From Anisodus tanguticus (Eukaryota; Streptophyta; Magnoliopsida; Solanales; Solanaceae): 64,000 nt of DNA. The stretch spans positions 35,052,383-35,116,382 of the forward strand of contig CM067546.1 in NCBI GenBank assembly GCA_034509755.1, written 5' to 3'. Position numbers and translations under genes: made by a program. Below are positions 10,104-20,672 of this stretch, one piece after another. The notes below the pieces were generated by a model. It had not been told where the DNA came from. It saw nothing but the letters and a program-made list of their open reading frames with translations, and did not search any database. The number at the start of each line of letters is the position of its first letter. The stretch's first letter is position 1.

Positions 10104-10990
10104 TAAGTTGGAGCAATTGGTTAACAACTTTTTTGTATTGTGGAATTCCTAAAATTATTATCAAAATCAAAATCGTTTAATTGATTCAAAATATTAAAAA
10201 GTAAATACACAAAAAATAAAAAAAGCTCATGCTCATTGTCTTTAAATGTCATGTAACTAATATGGGTGTTTTAGAGTCTCTTGATTCTTTGAGTTAGTGG
10301 GAGTCTGTTATGTTCTGTTGATGTGCACTTTTATTATATGAAATAAAATGCGCGTTACTTTCATATTTTGTGTTATGATTATTATCATTATTGTTCACAT
10401 ATTGGTTAGTCACATCATGGTATCTTGAGGTGGAAATTGGCTCCCCAAGAGGTAATTCAGGTGTGCAATGGTTTGCAACGTTAGTTGCTCTATATTTTGG
10501 ATGTATTTCGATAATACAGTATCTTGAGATAAAAGTTGGTTCTTTCAAGAGGGCATCCATTTCTGGTATATGATGCGATTCGGTAATACGATATCTTGAG
10601 GTGAAACTGGTTTGCCCAAGATGTGCATCATTTATATGCTTTTATGGCATATGGAGGACCGATAAGGTAATAGTGCTTGAGTACATAATCTTGTGCATAT
10701 ATATCACATGTGGCACTATTCCTTACTACACTGCTAGATCATGATCTTGTTGGCTTAATTGAAAAATTGTGATTATGGAAGATCTTGTGTTCCAAAGAAC
10801 ATAAAGATCGCCATAGTCCGATATTTAAGATTGAGACTGCAAATGTCTATTAAAGTTATAGACTGTTTTCTAAAAATGTGGCCACAAATGTTTTCTTTCA
10901 TCAACTCGGAAAAATCTCTTTTCAAAAACATCAATTTTTTTTGTTTTCGAAAATAAAGTTTTTTTTGTCGATGTAGTCCAAGTGCGAGAA
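10104..10990. other. Gene-free stretch with degenerate repeats
   Basis: No supportable gene. Contains three related segments, at about 10416-10452, 10515-10552 and 10587-10622, each with TATCTTGAG followed by a purine-rich stretch, TTGG and AAGA. Not assigned to any element. Confidence 0.45.
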
Positions 10991-11380
10991 TGTTAGAAAA
11001 AAATGGTCTTACATTATTTAAAATATTTTCTTTATATTTTAATTATTTCGGGTTATGGAAGTCCATTAGTATGGTAGTCCATTACATGAGTCCAATTATA
11101 AGTGTGATAATTGGATATTAGGCAAGCACTTTATGTGCTTGGCGGGTCTAGTGAGACGGCGAGTGTAGGCTAGGTCCCCTCCTCTAACCTTATATTAAGG
11201 CACCTCTTGGCTCTATTATATTATCACAATACAGAGAGAAAATGTGCGAGGTTGCTGTCCCATTGACACCGTTTTAACGAGAAAGATAATAAGGAGAAAT
11301 ACCTAGTCCGTTTTGTTGTCCGATATGGCTCAAACAGGTACGCCGTTTGAACCTACTGATCTTTATTAATTTTCTATCAC
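10991..11380 (+). other. LTR-like sequence, possible solo LTR remnant
   Basis: Starts TGTTAGAAAAAAATGG. It has a TATA-like TATTATATTATC at about 11214 followed by CAATACAGAGAGAAAATG, and ends near TTTTCTATCACATTATCA. This layout looks like a plant Copia LTR, but I could not find a matching target duplication or a clear 3' boundary. Confidence 0.35.
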
Positions 11381-11486
11381 ATTATCATGTTCGATCTTGA
11401 ATTTATCAAGTTAAATATCTTATATAATAAATATTTTATCTTTATTTACTTAATATAAACACCTAAAAAGAAACTAAAGTTAAAAG

Positions 11487-11576
11487 GATTAGGTCCCACA
11501 ACACAAGGAAAGGTGAACCGAAAAGTTGACAGATTAGGTCTCACAACACAAGGAAAGGTGAATCGAAAAGTTAGCC
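11487..11576. repeat. 45-bp tandem duplication
   Basis: Two adjacent copies (11487-11531 and 11532-11576) beginning GATTAGGTC and containing CACAACACAAGGAAAGGTGA. They differ at only a few bases. Confidence 0.85.
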
Positions 11577-11840
11577 ATGTCAACTTTTACGTGGTGCTCT
11601 TATAACCACTGACAAAAGCCCTATACGTATTAACAAACAAATAAATAAACAAATACGTAGTACGTACTAGTTTCAGAAATACATTAACGGGAAATGATTA
11701 GGAGTTTTAATCATTCAAAGAAGTGCTCATCAATTGATCATAACCAACCCAAGGAGCGGATTTAGTCATGGCCCAGGTGTTCACCCGAACATGAACAAAA
11801 AATTACAGTGTATATCTATGGTAAATTTTCTGTTTTCATG

Positions 11841-11857
11841 TATATATATATATATAT
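11841..11857. repeat. (TA)n microsatellite
   Basis: Uninterrupted alternating T and A. Confidence 0.8.
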
Positions 11858-12416
11858 TAACTTTTGAACATCCTGAATAAATGCAAAATGCTAGCTCAAG
11901 TGATCCATTTGTTTTTTCGAACACTTTAAGTGAAAAATTCTGGATTAGCCACTTACCCAAGTAAATAAAATTTTGTACTATGTCTCGTTACACAATTCAC
12001 TCTTGAATTTTTTTATCTCGGGAAATCTATGTAGGCCGAAACTTTCTGTAAAATCAAATGACTAATAATTTGCAAACCACTAATAAAACCGATGTATGTT
12101 CGTTCTATCTACGAAAAGCAACCAAATACTTCAGTATACTGCATAATTTAACATAAAAATCCCACTTCTTGAATCATAGCAGTCCAAAGGAGGAAAAAGG
12201 AAAAAAAGATTAAATTAAAATATATATTCGAAAAGGGCAAGGAGGAGGCAGAAATTAAATGTCTGACCAGAAAATGTAATTCTATGGGACCAACCACACT
12301 TTCAATATTGTATGAATGTGAATGAATTTGATGCATTGAAGGCTTTGGAGCAACAAGTCCATAAGATTGCTTTGGAAATTAATGTATAGGGGCTTTTTGG
12401 TTTGCAAAGGGATTAG

Positions 12417-12429
12417 ATAATGACGGAAA
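12417..12429. repeat. SINE target-site duplication, left copy
   Basis: ATAATGACGGAAA, repeated exactly at 12608-12620. Confidence 0.85.
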
Positions 12430-12607
12430 CACCGTCAAAGATGTGATGCAACGGATGAGTTTGCTCTTTTCTTAATCAAAAGGAGTTTGAGCTATGGGTA
12501 TGAAAAAATCTTTGGTAGGAAACGCTTTCCCCTAAAGAGCCTATGCGGTGCGAATCCAGATATAGTCGGGCTCCAATACGGAAATCGAGTGGAAAACCAA
12601 AAAAATA
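12430..12607 (+). mobile_element. SINE (tRNA-related short retroposon)
   Basis: A 178-bp element ending in an A-rich tail (CCAAAAAAATA) and flanked by a 13-bp direct repeat. Inside are TGATGCAACGGATG (A-box-like), AGTTTGAGCTATGG (B-box-like) and the body motifs TTGGTAGGAAACGC, GGTGCGAATCC and AGTCGGGCTCCAAT. I recognise these from Solanaceae SINEs (recollection). It encodes nothing and would be mobilised by LINE machinery. Confidence 0.8.
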
Positions 12608-12620
12608 ATAATGACGGAAA
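12608..12620. repeat. SINE target-site duplication, right copy
   Basis: ATAATGACGGAAA, identical to 12417-12429. Confidence 0.85.
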
Positions 12621-13589
12621 TGGAATATAGCGGATTTTTAGCACGTACGACCATCAAATCGAAGACCAAAGCAGGGCTCGCCAACTACGGTATATATGTT
12701 TTGCCAGTCGAAAGAGATTCAAAGTCTATCGCTCGCCAAATGCAATCTCTCAAGATTGGTTCTTTCAAAATTTTCGAATCCACTTTAGGAATTGAGCAAA
12801 TGTCATCAATCGTTCGGGTGATTTCTACCAAAATTGACTATATTTTTATTAATAGATATTTTGCTGTTAAATTAAAAATGGATAAATACTTCAATTGTGA
12901 TATGACAAATTTTGAAACTAAATCATACCAAACGTGAAATAAAATAATGCCTCATTTTATCTCAAAAAAATAATCCCTTATCTCTGTAACCAAACAACTC
13001 CTAATATATTACTCCCAATAGATCAGTATAATATAAACTTCCCCAGGTTACTAGCAAGAAATCACATTTTTGCCGTGATCTCTGTGAAGTTCCAACTTGA
13101 GAATATATAATTCTAAACTACATCAAAGGTCGAAGAGTAAATTTGTACTTTTTTTCTCTAAAAATTGCAATACGTAAAGTCCCCATTTCACATTGGACTT
13201 TGTTAATGACAATAATAAATATAAAATAATTTGTTAACGATAAGAATATAAAAAAAATCAAATATACAATAAAGGATAAATTGAGCAACTTCCATTAATA
13301 CAAAGATGATTTGAACCTTTTCCCTAGATCAATTTAGTAGAAATTTAAAACTTGTGGCATTCCTGGTTGCAAATTTGTGGCGTGAATTACTGAAATTATC
13401 AAAACGTCACTATCACAAAATTGAGTTCTAATAATTTCATGACAAAGAAAAAAAGCAACTCAAATCATAATGTCAAGAGTTTATTAGTCACTGCACTCTG
13501 ACTGGATCTTTAAATTTCGTCTATTAAGTATGCATTAAATAGAAAAAGAAAGAAACTAAGTTGAATTTTTCTTTAGGTGATTGTTGATG
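12621..13589. other. Gene-free intergenic stretch
   Basis: AT-rich with no recognised element. The 108-codon frame starting at 12611 begins inside the SINE target duplication and has no recognisable domain, so I do not treat it as a gene. Confidence 0.45.
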
Positions 13590-13858
13590 AGGTTTAAATT
13601 AGCCAAACTTGTTTAGCTGGCGGCTTAAAGAGTTACAACTTTTTTTTAAAAAAAATCTTTTAAATTATACTTCTTTTACCTTTTTGGTTCTTTTGCACGT
13701 TTTTTATTTTGGGTTTATGAATGTGGAAAAAGAGGATTTGGTATGTGTGGTGGAAATAAAGTCAGAGTTGACAACATTTGGTAAAAGCGATAAGGGAAAT
13801 ACGTGTCTGCTATATTTTGTGTTATTTTGATTTTGTATTTAAATTAGATCATACGAGG
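13590..13858 (+). repeat. Unidentified dispersed repeat R1, copy 1
   Basis: Matches 59489-59730 in inverted orientation. Shared blocks include AAATTAG-CAAACTT, GCTGGC, CTTTTTGGTT, ATGAATGTG-AAA-GAGGATT, TATGTGGTGGAA, ACAAC-TTTGGTAAAAG, AATACGTGT and ATACGAGG. Divergence is moderate by eye, with indels. No terminal repeats or target duplication are evident, so it may be a transposon remnant or an old duplicated gene fragment. Confidence 0.6.
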
Positions 13859-14420
13859 TTTCTTGTTTGTACATACTTCTTGAATTCGTCTTCCTTGCCT
13901 CACAAAATAGTCATCTTATGAGGAATTTACACCTCTTTTGAATTGTATTTTTCAGAATATTATATTAGAATTTAAGTTATATATACATCATTAATATAAA
14001 AAATCACATCATCAAATTATAGTTATCTATTATCACGAGCAATGAGTCATACTTTCTTCTTTCTTTCTCTAGCTCACTTTTTAGATGGGTCAACCCCCAA
14101 AAAAATTATTAAAAAATGACTGAGAAATAAGATATGACCTTGGTATAGAAAGAGATTGGGAGTATAATTTTAAAATATTAGGAAAACCAGAAGAGATTAC
14201 ATCACCTTAGAATTTAGATTTGATTAGTCAAATAAATTTGAATTCTAAAATCGTGTGAAATTATATGAAATAATATTATTAGCGTGCAAAATATTTTGGA
14301 ATATCCAAAAAGAGAAGCGGCATATATTAGGTCGGTGGAATATTTTATTATTAAGTGTAGTCTCCTATGCATTTGGAACAAATTTTTGAGATGTAAATAA
14401 AAAATTGATCGTGGGTATAA
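13859..14420. other. Gene-free intergenic stretch
   Basis: AT-rich DNA; nothing supportable. Confidence 0.45.
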
Positions 14421-14520
14421 CTCAACCTCAAAAGTAAGCTCAAGAGGGGAGGATTGCCCAAAAGACTATATAAGGAGATCACAAATCTCTTGAACCACCG
14501 ATGTGGTACTCTTCAACAAC
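14421..14520 (+). repeat. Direct repeat copy a (TRIM-like pair)
   Basis: About 100 bp with CTCAAGAGGGGAGGATTG, CTATATAAGGAGATCAC and GATGTGGTACTCTTCAAC. A diverged second copy lies at 14634-14727. Together with about 113 bp between them they resemble a miniature LTR element. However, no primer site or target duplication is visible. Confidence 0.5.
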
Positions 14521-14633
14521 CCATCTCATGCCCAGAGCTAAACATTTGGAGCATGAGCAATTTAATATGGGCCCAACATCGAAAACAAAAATTTGGATGT
14601 GTCTGTTTAATACCGAAATGAATTTTGAAACTA

Positions 14634-14727
14634 GTTCACCCCTAAAAGCTATCTCAAAAGAGGAGATTGTCCAAAATCATATAAGAAGACCACACCTCCC
14701 TTAACACACATGTGGGACTCTTCAACC
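14634..14727 (+). repeat. Direct repeat copy b (TRIM-like pair)
   Basis: Diverged copy of 14421-14520, with CTCAAAAGAGGAGATTG, CATATAAGAAGACCACAC and CATGTGGGACTCTTCAAC. Confidence 0.5.
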
Positions 14728-15231
14728 GGAAAAAAACATGAAATATTCATCTAAAAAACTAAATAATAGGAGAAAGAGTAACTAGAAACGAAGAAAAACT
14801 AATAAGACTTGGAAAGAATCTGAGTATTCAACTAAAATCTTAAAGCAATGTTTTTACCCAAGATATGATAAGTCCCTTAGAAATCTTTATACAATGACGA
14901 AGAATACGAGTATTTCTCTATCACACTCTTAGACGTGTAACGCCATATTTTGAGTTTAAATGCGGATTGAAGTTATTTTTATTTGATTTTTTTTTAAAGC
15001 TAAGACTGAAGAGAGAGATTCATGCTCAATAGAGTGAAGAGTGGGTCTAGAGCTTAGAGGAGAGTAGACTTAGCATGCTAAGAAGTGAAGTTATAGCAAA
15101 GCTTGTGGCTCGATCGGTTAAATTGAGAGAGAGAGAGACGCACAAAAGGAAGAAGTCTAGAGCTGCTCGAGGGACTTAGTTGAGAGATGGTGGAGTGACG
15201 AATATGATGATATGAAGCGATTGTATAAATG
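14728..15231. other. Gene-free, partly GA-rich stretch
   Basis: No supportable gene. Between about 15000 and 15200 it is purine-rich (GAGAGAGAGAGAG at 15124-15136). Confidence 0.45.
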
Positions 15232-15236
15232 GGATC

Positions 15237-15442
15237 TGTAGAATAGTATTAATCTTTCTTGGGGAGACTTTCTAATTAATACAAATATATATAATGTATA
15301 ATGTGTAGAACCCTAGTACAATAATGAATCATCTACTTATCATAATTCTATATCACTAAATATATACAAAATATATGAGATATATTATAATTATGGAGGT
15401 GAGATTGAATTGGGATTCTAAACCTATTGGTACACGTTAATA
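15237..15442 (-). repeat. 3' LTR of Copia A
   Basis: 206 bp, matching 31748-31952. On the minus strand it starts TATTAACGTG and ends CTATTCTACA. Both copies start TA and not TG. Confidence 0.9.
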
Positions 15443-15455
15443 CACTCCCTCAGTG
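15443..15455 (-). other. Polypurine tract of Copia A
   Basis: CACTGAGGGAGTG on the minus strand, directly before the 3' LTR. Confidence 0.65.
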
Positions 15456-15504
15456 TAAGCGGGAGGAGGTTGGACGCCGAGACTGGATCTGAAGTCGAGG
15501 AATA

Positions 15505-16154
15505 GCTGTCGAGGAAGACCCTTCATGAAGATATCCACGTATTGATATGAGGAAGACACATGCAACACCTTAACATGACCGAGAGCAACCTTCTCACGAA
15601 CAAAGTGTATATCCATCTCAATATGCTTGGTCCGCTGATGTTGAACCGGATTATGAGATAAATAAATAGCGGATATGTTATCACAATAGACGATAGACGC
15701 CTAACGCAAGGGACATTAAAGCTCCAAAAGAAGGTTTCAGAGCCAGCAGATCTCAGCAACAACATTTGCAACTCCTATATACACTGCTTCTGCACTCGAA
15801 CGAGATAATGTGGCTTGCCTCTTGGCAGACCATAAAATGAGATTATCCCCTAAAGACACGCAGTAGCCTGAGGTGGAGCGTTGTGTGTCCGGACAACCTG
15901 CCCAATCAACATCCGTGTAGGCTAACAATCTGATCGGTGCTGAAGGGTATAGATGTAATCCATAATCAATGGTGCCCTTAACATATCAGATGATGCGTTT
16001 AAGGGCAGTGTAATGAGGCTCTCTGGAGGCATGCATAAACAAGCATACATGTTGAACAACATAAGCGATGTCAGGCATGGTGAATGTAAGATACTGGAGT
16101 GCACCTGCAAGACTTCTGTAAAGACTGGGATCGGACACTAGGTTACCATCATCA
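15505..16154 (-). pseudogene. RNase H and end of RT, Copia A
   Basis: Minus-strand frames give AYTDVDWAGCPDTQRSTSGY, ILWSAKRQATLSRSSAEA (RNase H core), IVYCDNISAIYLSHNPVQH-like and HIEMDIHFVREKVALGHVK, and a decayed version of the terminal DIFTKGL motif. Upstream, near 16000-16150, lies the end of RT (a decayed YRSLAGALQYLTF-like block and TMPDIAYVVQH). The frames are broken around 15740 and 15925. The RT part is cut at 16155 by the hAT insertion and continues beyond 17068. Confidence 0.85.
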
Positions 16155-16162
16155 GCACTAAG

Positions 16163-17067
16163 TAGACTTGTTCAAAGGTCGGGTCGGGCCGGGTCGGATG
16201 GCTTTATTTTTCCTGCTTGCCCGACCCTGACCCTATATTTTTAAAAAATTCCAACCCTGGCCTTGACCCTTCGGGGACCCTACGGGTCACGGGTCGGCCC
16301 TGACCCGTCGAATCTTTTTGGCGGGCCAGGGTCGGGCCGGGTTGAGGATTTTTTATAAAAAAAAAAATAGAATTTCCAAAACTGAAATTGGCATTCACCC
16401 CTACATTACCACAAAATTTCAACATTGAAATGTATTGTATATCGTGAGATCTTGACTAAAGAAAAAGAAAATTAGAAATCGATTTGGGGAAAACACAAAT
16501 TGATTAGAAAAATAGATGTTTTACTAAAAATTGGCTACGCCACCGGCCCTGTCTCGAAACAATACGCAAAATTTAAAAAAAATCGGGTAAAACAGACATC
16601 CGAGCGCAGAGTTATGACCATTTAAAGTTTCACCAATTTACAACTACTTTCTCTCCCTACATTATGCTTCCGTGATATTAACAGAATGACTAATAATATA
16701 AATATATAATTAATAATCAGCTACCGTTTTTATCTTATTTTATGTCGAGCTCAATGTAGATTAGAGCAATACATATATATATAAACATGCATTATATCAC
16801 TTATTAATGAGAAAAATATATATAAGTACAAAATAAATATTAATGAAGGAAAAATAATATAAATTATATTAAAAAATATGCGGGTCGGGGTCGGGTCGGG
16901 GTGGGCCGGGTCAGACGGGTAAAATTTTCTGACCCTGGCCCGACCCTGACCCTGATCGGGTCCCCGATTTTTCGGGTCGAGTGGCTCGCGGGTCAGCTAT
17001 AAGCTGACCCTGACCCTAGTTTTTTCTGGTCGGGTCGGGCGGGTCCCCGACCCGGTGGATAGGTCTA
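16163..17067. mobile_element. Non-autonomous hAT element with GGGTCGGG-rich ends, inside Copia A RT
   Basis: 905 bp flanked by the exact 8-bp duplication GCACTAAG (16155-16162 and 17068-17075). Inverted ends are TAGACTTGTTCAAAGG and, read inward from the right, TAGACCTATCCACCGG. These follow the hAT TA(G) start and 8-bp target rule. Both subterminal 150-200 bp are dense in GGGTCGGG/CCCTGACCC, while the middle (16380-16870) is AT-rich. There is no transposase. Excision restores the RT reading across KSKLSADDG. Confidence 0.9.
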
Positions 17068-17702
17068 GCACTAAGCTTTGATTTATAATCAACCGGAGTG
17101 GACATAATTTTACAGTTTGCCATTTTAGCCATGTACACTATCTCCTCTGCATACTTGCGCTGACACAGGAACATAGAATCTACAGACCGAGTCACTGATA
17201 TGCCCCAAAAATAGCTCAACTTCCCCAAGTCAGTCATAGCAAATTCGGTTTTAAGGAGTGCAATAATCTCATTCTTTAACACATCAGAGGAGGCAGTGAG
17301 CACAATATCATCCACATATAACAACAAATAAGCAATGTTACTACCTCGATGGAAAATAAAAAAAGAATTATCGCACTTGCTGCAGATAAACCCAATCTGT
17401 ATAATGTACTGTGCAAAGAGATCATACCACGCTCGAGGGGCCTGTTTCAACTCATATAGTGACTTACGAAGACGGTAGACATACTGAGGGGCGTCAGGGT
17501 GGACAAATCCAGGTGGCTGATGCATATAAACAGTTTCTTTCAGATCCCTGTGTAGAAATGCATTTTTCACATCAAGCTGATGAATGGACCAATGCTTACC
17601 CATAACAATACTCAGAACGGTGCGGATAGTGGCCGGTTTGACCACCGGACTGAATGTCTCACCACAATCAATACCTGCCTGTTGATTAGTGCCATTAGCC
17701 AT
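17068..17702 (-). pseudogene. Reverse transcriptase of Copia A
   Basis: Minus-strand RVT_2 domain: IDCGETFSPVVKPATIRTVL, QLDVKNAFLHRDLKETVYMH, SLYELKQAPRAWY, the catalytic LLLYVDDIVLTASSD (both D intact), FAMTDLGKLSYFWGISV and CQRKYAEEIV. After KSKLSA the frame enters the hAT. The stretch from there to the end of RT is at 16000-16154. It uses cDNA synthesis in live relatives, but here it is interrupted and not expressible. Confidence 0.9.
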
Positions 17703-17720
17703 AAGCCTGACCTTATATAT

Positions 17721-19344
17721 CTATAAGTCACCACTATCCCTGTACTTGTGACAAAAAAGCCACATGCATCGGACCACATTCACGCCCTCTGGTCTAGGAA
17801 CCAAGTCCCAAGTATGCTGTTTCGTTAAAGCATTAAACTCCTCACACATGGCCGCATTCCAATTTGGGTCCAGTTTGGCTAATTTTGGGCTTTTGGGAAT
17901 AGGGGAAATTGTGTGGGTAGACAAGTTAAATTGGACTTTAGGTTTGAAAATACCATGTTGGGCACGAGTTTCCATACGATGTGAGGGTGCTGGGTTTGCA
18001 AGGGGATGGGTCAATTTGTCAGTTGAACTGGGTAGGGTGGGACTAGTGAAGGGTGGTACCAATGACGGGTCGATGGTGGTGGCAGGGTCTGGGGATCGTT
18101 GTCGGTGTACCAAGACTGATGGAATATGGTATAGTAGGGTACGACGTCGGTGGTGGAGTGATTCCGTAATGGGGTTGGTTGACTGGTTGTCGGTGGATGA
18201 GTCGATGTTGGCGGAATGGGGAGACTGTAGCGACGATACAGGGGCAGGGATGACACCCGGTGGACTAGTGGAAATAGATGGAGTCGGCACACGTGGCAGT
18301 GACATCGATGGGTAGTTCCGGTATGAGGCAGTGGGTGACCGAGACTGACCGACGGTGTTTGGCACAGGTGACTGGGTGGTGGTGTTTGGCTGACACAGTT
18401 CCGTAAGAATGACGGGAGAAATGTTTGACTCGTCTAAAAAATTGTAATCCGGTTTCCGAAACTTTTGGATATTCAAAAATGGGAATGTGGTCTCATCAAA
18501 GGTGACGTGACAAGATACGTGAATTTGACGAGCGACCAAGTCATAGCAAAGATAACCTCTATGGTTCGATGGAAATCCTAAAAAGACACACGGAGTGGTG
18601 CGGGAGGCTAATTTGTGAGGGGCAGTGGAAGTGAGATTAGGATAACATAGGCAATCGAATATCCAAAGGTGATTATAAGAGGGAATCCGACGGTGTAAGA
18701 TTTCGGTTGGAGTCATGTTATGCAGGGTACTAGTGGGTAAAATATTGAGGATGTATTCTATCATTTTGACTGCATATACCCAAAAAGAGGGAGGGAGAGA
18801 GTCATGAAACAGAAAAGTCCGGACCATGTTATTTATTGTACGGATGATACGCTTGGATTTACCATTTTGAGGGGACGTGTGAGGACACGAAAAATGAAAG
18901 ATCATGCCATTTTTTGCAAAAAAATTTAAACGCGAAATTGTTAAATTCACGTCCATTGTCACATTGGAAAGATTTTATGGCTCGTTCAAATTGTGTTTTG
19001 ATAAGTGTGCAAAATTCTAAAAATTTGTCAAAGACTTCGGACTTGAATTTTAGTGGGTAAATCCAAATAAAGTGAGAGTAGTCATCCAATAGTATGATAT
19101 AATATTTATGACCCAGGGAGCTGGTAATTGAGGATGTCCACAAATCAGCATGAACAATATCAAACGGAGAAAACATAATGCTAACAGATGGATTAAAGGG
19201 AAGACGAACATGTTTGCCTAATTGACAAGACTTGCAGTTTTTGGCAAGTTTCCCATTACAATGAATAAAATTATTGCTTCTAAGGAAATTAAAAACAGGA
19301 GCTCTTGGGTGTCCAAACCTATTGTGCCAAATTGACGGAGACAA
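17721..19344 (-). pseudogene. Integrase of Copia A
   Basis: Two overlapping frames. 18859-19344 has SIWHNRFGHP (zinc-finger HH), NCKSCQLGKHVRLPF (CC), IVHADLWTS (first D) and FQCDNGREF (second D). 17721-18962 has HTSPQNGKSKRIIRTINNM, where the E of the usual AERKxR motif is S-K, so the catalytic glutamate appears lost. It then has FDCLCYPNL and CVFLGFPSNHRGY, a long Pro/Ser/Thr-rich linker, and the beginning of RT (WNAAMCEEFNALTKQHTWDL). A frameshift near 18900 separates the two frames. Confidence 0.85.
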
Positions 19345-20016
19345 AGCAGCTAGGACGGAGTGTGAATGAGGACTGTCAGCCGATGTGGGTGTGAATGGAT
19401 ATATGTCCCCTGTGCTATTGCATCTCGTAAGAGGAGTCCCTACGTAGATCCTTCACAGTAAAACCAAATGGGTCAAAATCAACAGACACAAAGTTATGAC
19501 GAGTAAATTTCATAATGAAGATTAAATTTTTGATGATGTTTGGTGCATATAGGACGTTATTTAGGGAGAAGGGTGGGTGAGGTGCCGGAGTGTGGGTGTC
19601 ACTATAACCCTAAATTGGAATGCAATGACCGTTTCCAACTGTGATAAATTGAGGAGACTTTAAATGAAATAATTTGGAAAGATTACCTGCAGACGGGTGA
19701 GGTGAGATGAGGCTCCGTAGTCCATGTACCAATTTTCATCGGGCTGCTGCAAATTCATACTGCTGAATGCGTGGCCCAAATTAGTGGGCATCTGATTTAT
19801 GGACTGCTGCGAGAACTGGGCTTGTGCGACATGGGCCTGGTGCTGTTGATATTAGGCTAGTCGAGAGCCTGGAATTGGGCCCAGTACCCCTTGCTGCTGA
19901 AACGGATAGTGGGCTGAAGGGTAATATGGGAAAGAGGCCCACTACGGGTTCTGGGTGTTGGGCGTTGGGCTGGTCCATGAAGGAAACCGATTGGGCTATT
20001 GCGGTTGCTGACCCTT
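19345..20016 (-). pseudogene. Protease region of Copia A, heavily decayed
   Basis: Lies where the protease and pre-integrase domains are expected between gag and integrase. It has many stops. Only scattered similarity is visible, and no intact DSGA/DTGA active site. It includes Gln/Pro/Gly-rich gag tail sequence near 19780-20016. Confidence 0.5.
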
Positions 20017-20672
20017 TTATTTACCGTGGCCCTTGCCGCCTCGCCCACTGTCGTGCCCCCTTTCACCCCTACCGTCGCGATTCTGCCGCGGCTGGCTGTT
20101 CTCCGGCAGAGGCTGCTGGTCAGCGGCAGTGTGATTTGGTGCAGACGTTTCAACCTCTAACGCCTTATGGTTGTGCTTGTCTTGCTTTGCACGACAAATT
20201 TCTTCCAATAATAATCGCGAGCGGGCTTTGTTGAAACTAGTAAGAGGGTCAGCCTGCTGAATCATCGTGTCTAGGGTATCGTATTCACCTTTTGGGAGAC
20301 TTGCAATTAGTTGCAACACCATCTTTGTCTTGGACACGGGCGTACCAACGTTGGACAATTGGTCTGCCACCAGTTTCAACTGCTTGCAATATTCGGACAT
20401 ATTAGAAAAAATTTCAAGACAGGTAGTGTTAAATTGTTCTTCTAAGTACACTGCACGAGTGTTCTTGTTGTCTTGAAATATGTCTTGCAGCCGTGTCCAT
20501 AGGTCACGGGCGGATGCACCCGTTTTCATGATGGTGAAGAGTAAATCCTTGGATATAGTGCCATATATCCACTATTTGACCACGACATCAAGGCGACGTC
20601 ATGTTGTGTCATCCATATCGGGAGGACGAGGTACAAAGTCGTCAATATGGTCAAGCACATGATATACACATG
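20017..20672 (-). pseudogene. Gag of Copia A, C-terminal part (UBN2-type)
   Basis: The frame 20017-20529 has ARDLWTRLQDIFQDNKNTRA, YCKQLKLVADQLSNVG, QLIASLPKGEYDT and LTSFNKARSRLLLEE, all typical of the UBN2 capsid domain of Copia Gag, then a Gly/Arg-rich tail. Upstream to 20672, with a stop, are HVLDHIDDFVPRPPD and WIYGTISKDLL. Gypsy E interrupts it at 20673. The N-terminus is at 31437-31635. Confidence 0.85.
20668..20672. repeat. Gypsy E target duplication, left copy
   Basis: ACATG, repeated at 31432-31436. Confidence 0.8.

Noticed and set aside
10991..11380. Confident solo LTR
   Set aside because: The text looks like an LTR, but I tried several 3' ends and found no 5-bp target duplication. 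It is kept only as a low-confidence feature.
12611..12937. 108-codon plus-strand frame starting MTEMEYSGFLARTT
   Set aside because: It begins inside the SINE target duplication, matches no domain that I know, and has no promoter or splice context. Length is within chance for AT-rich DNA.
14501..14704. 67-codon plus-strand frame as a gene
   Set aside because: It spans the two direct repeats and the spacer between them, with no domain and no conserved start context.
16165..17065. Telomere- or satellite-like GGGTCGGG arrays
   Set aside because: The units do not match the plant telomere repeat and are fully explained as subterminal repeats of a hAT element with an exact 8-bp target duplication.
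17764..18315. 183-codon plus-strand frame
   Set aside because: It is the reverse-strand shadow of the Copia A integrase C-terminus and linker; the minus-strand frame carries the recognisable motifs.
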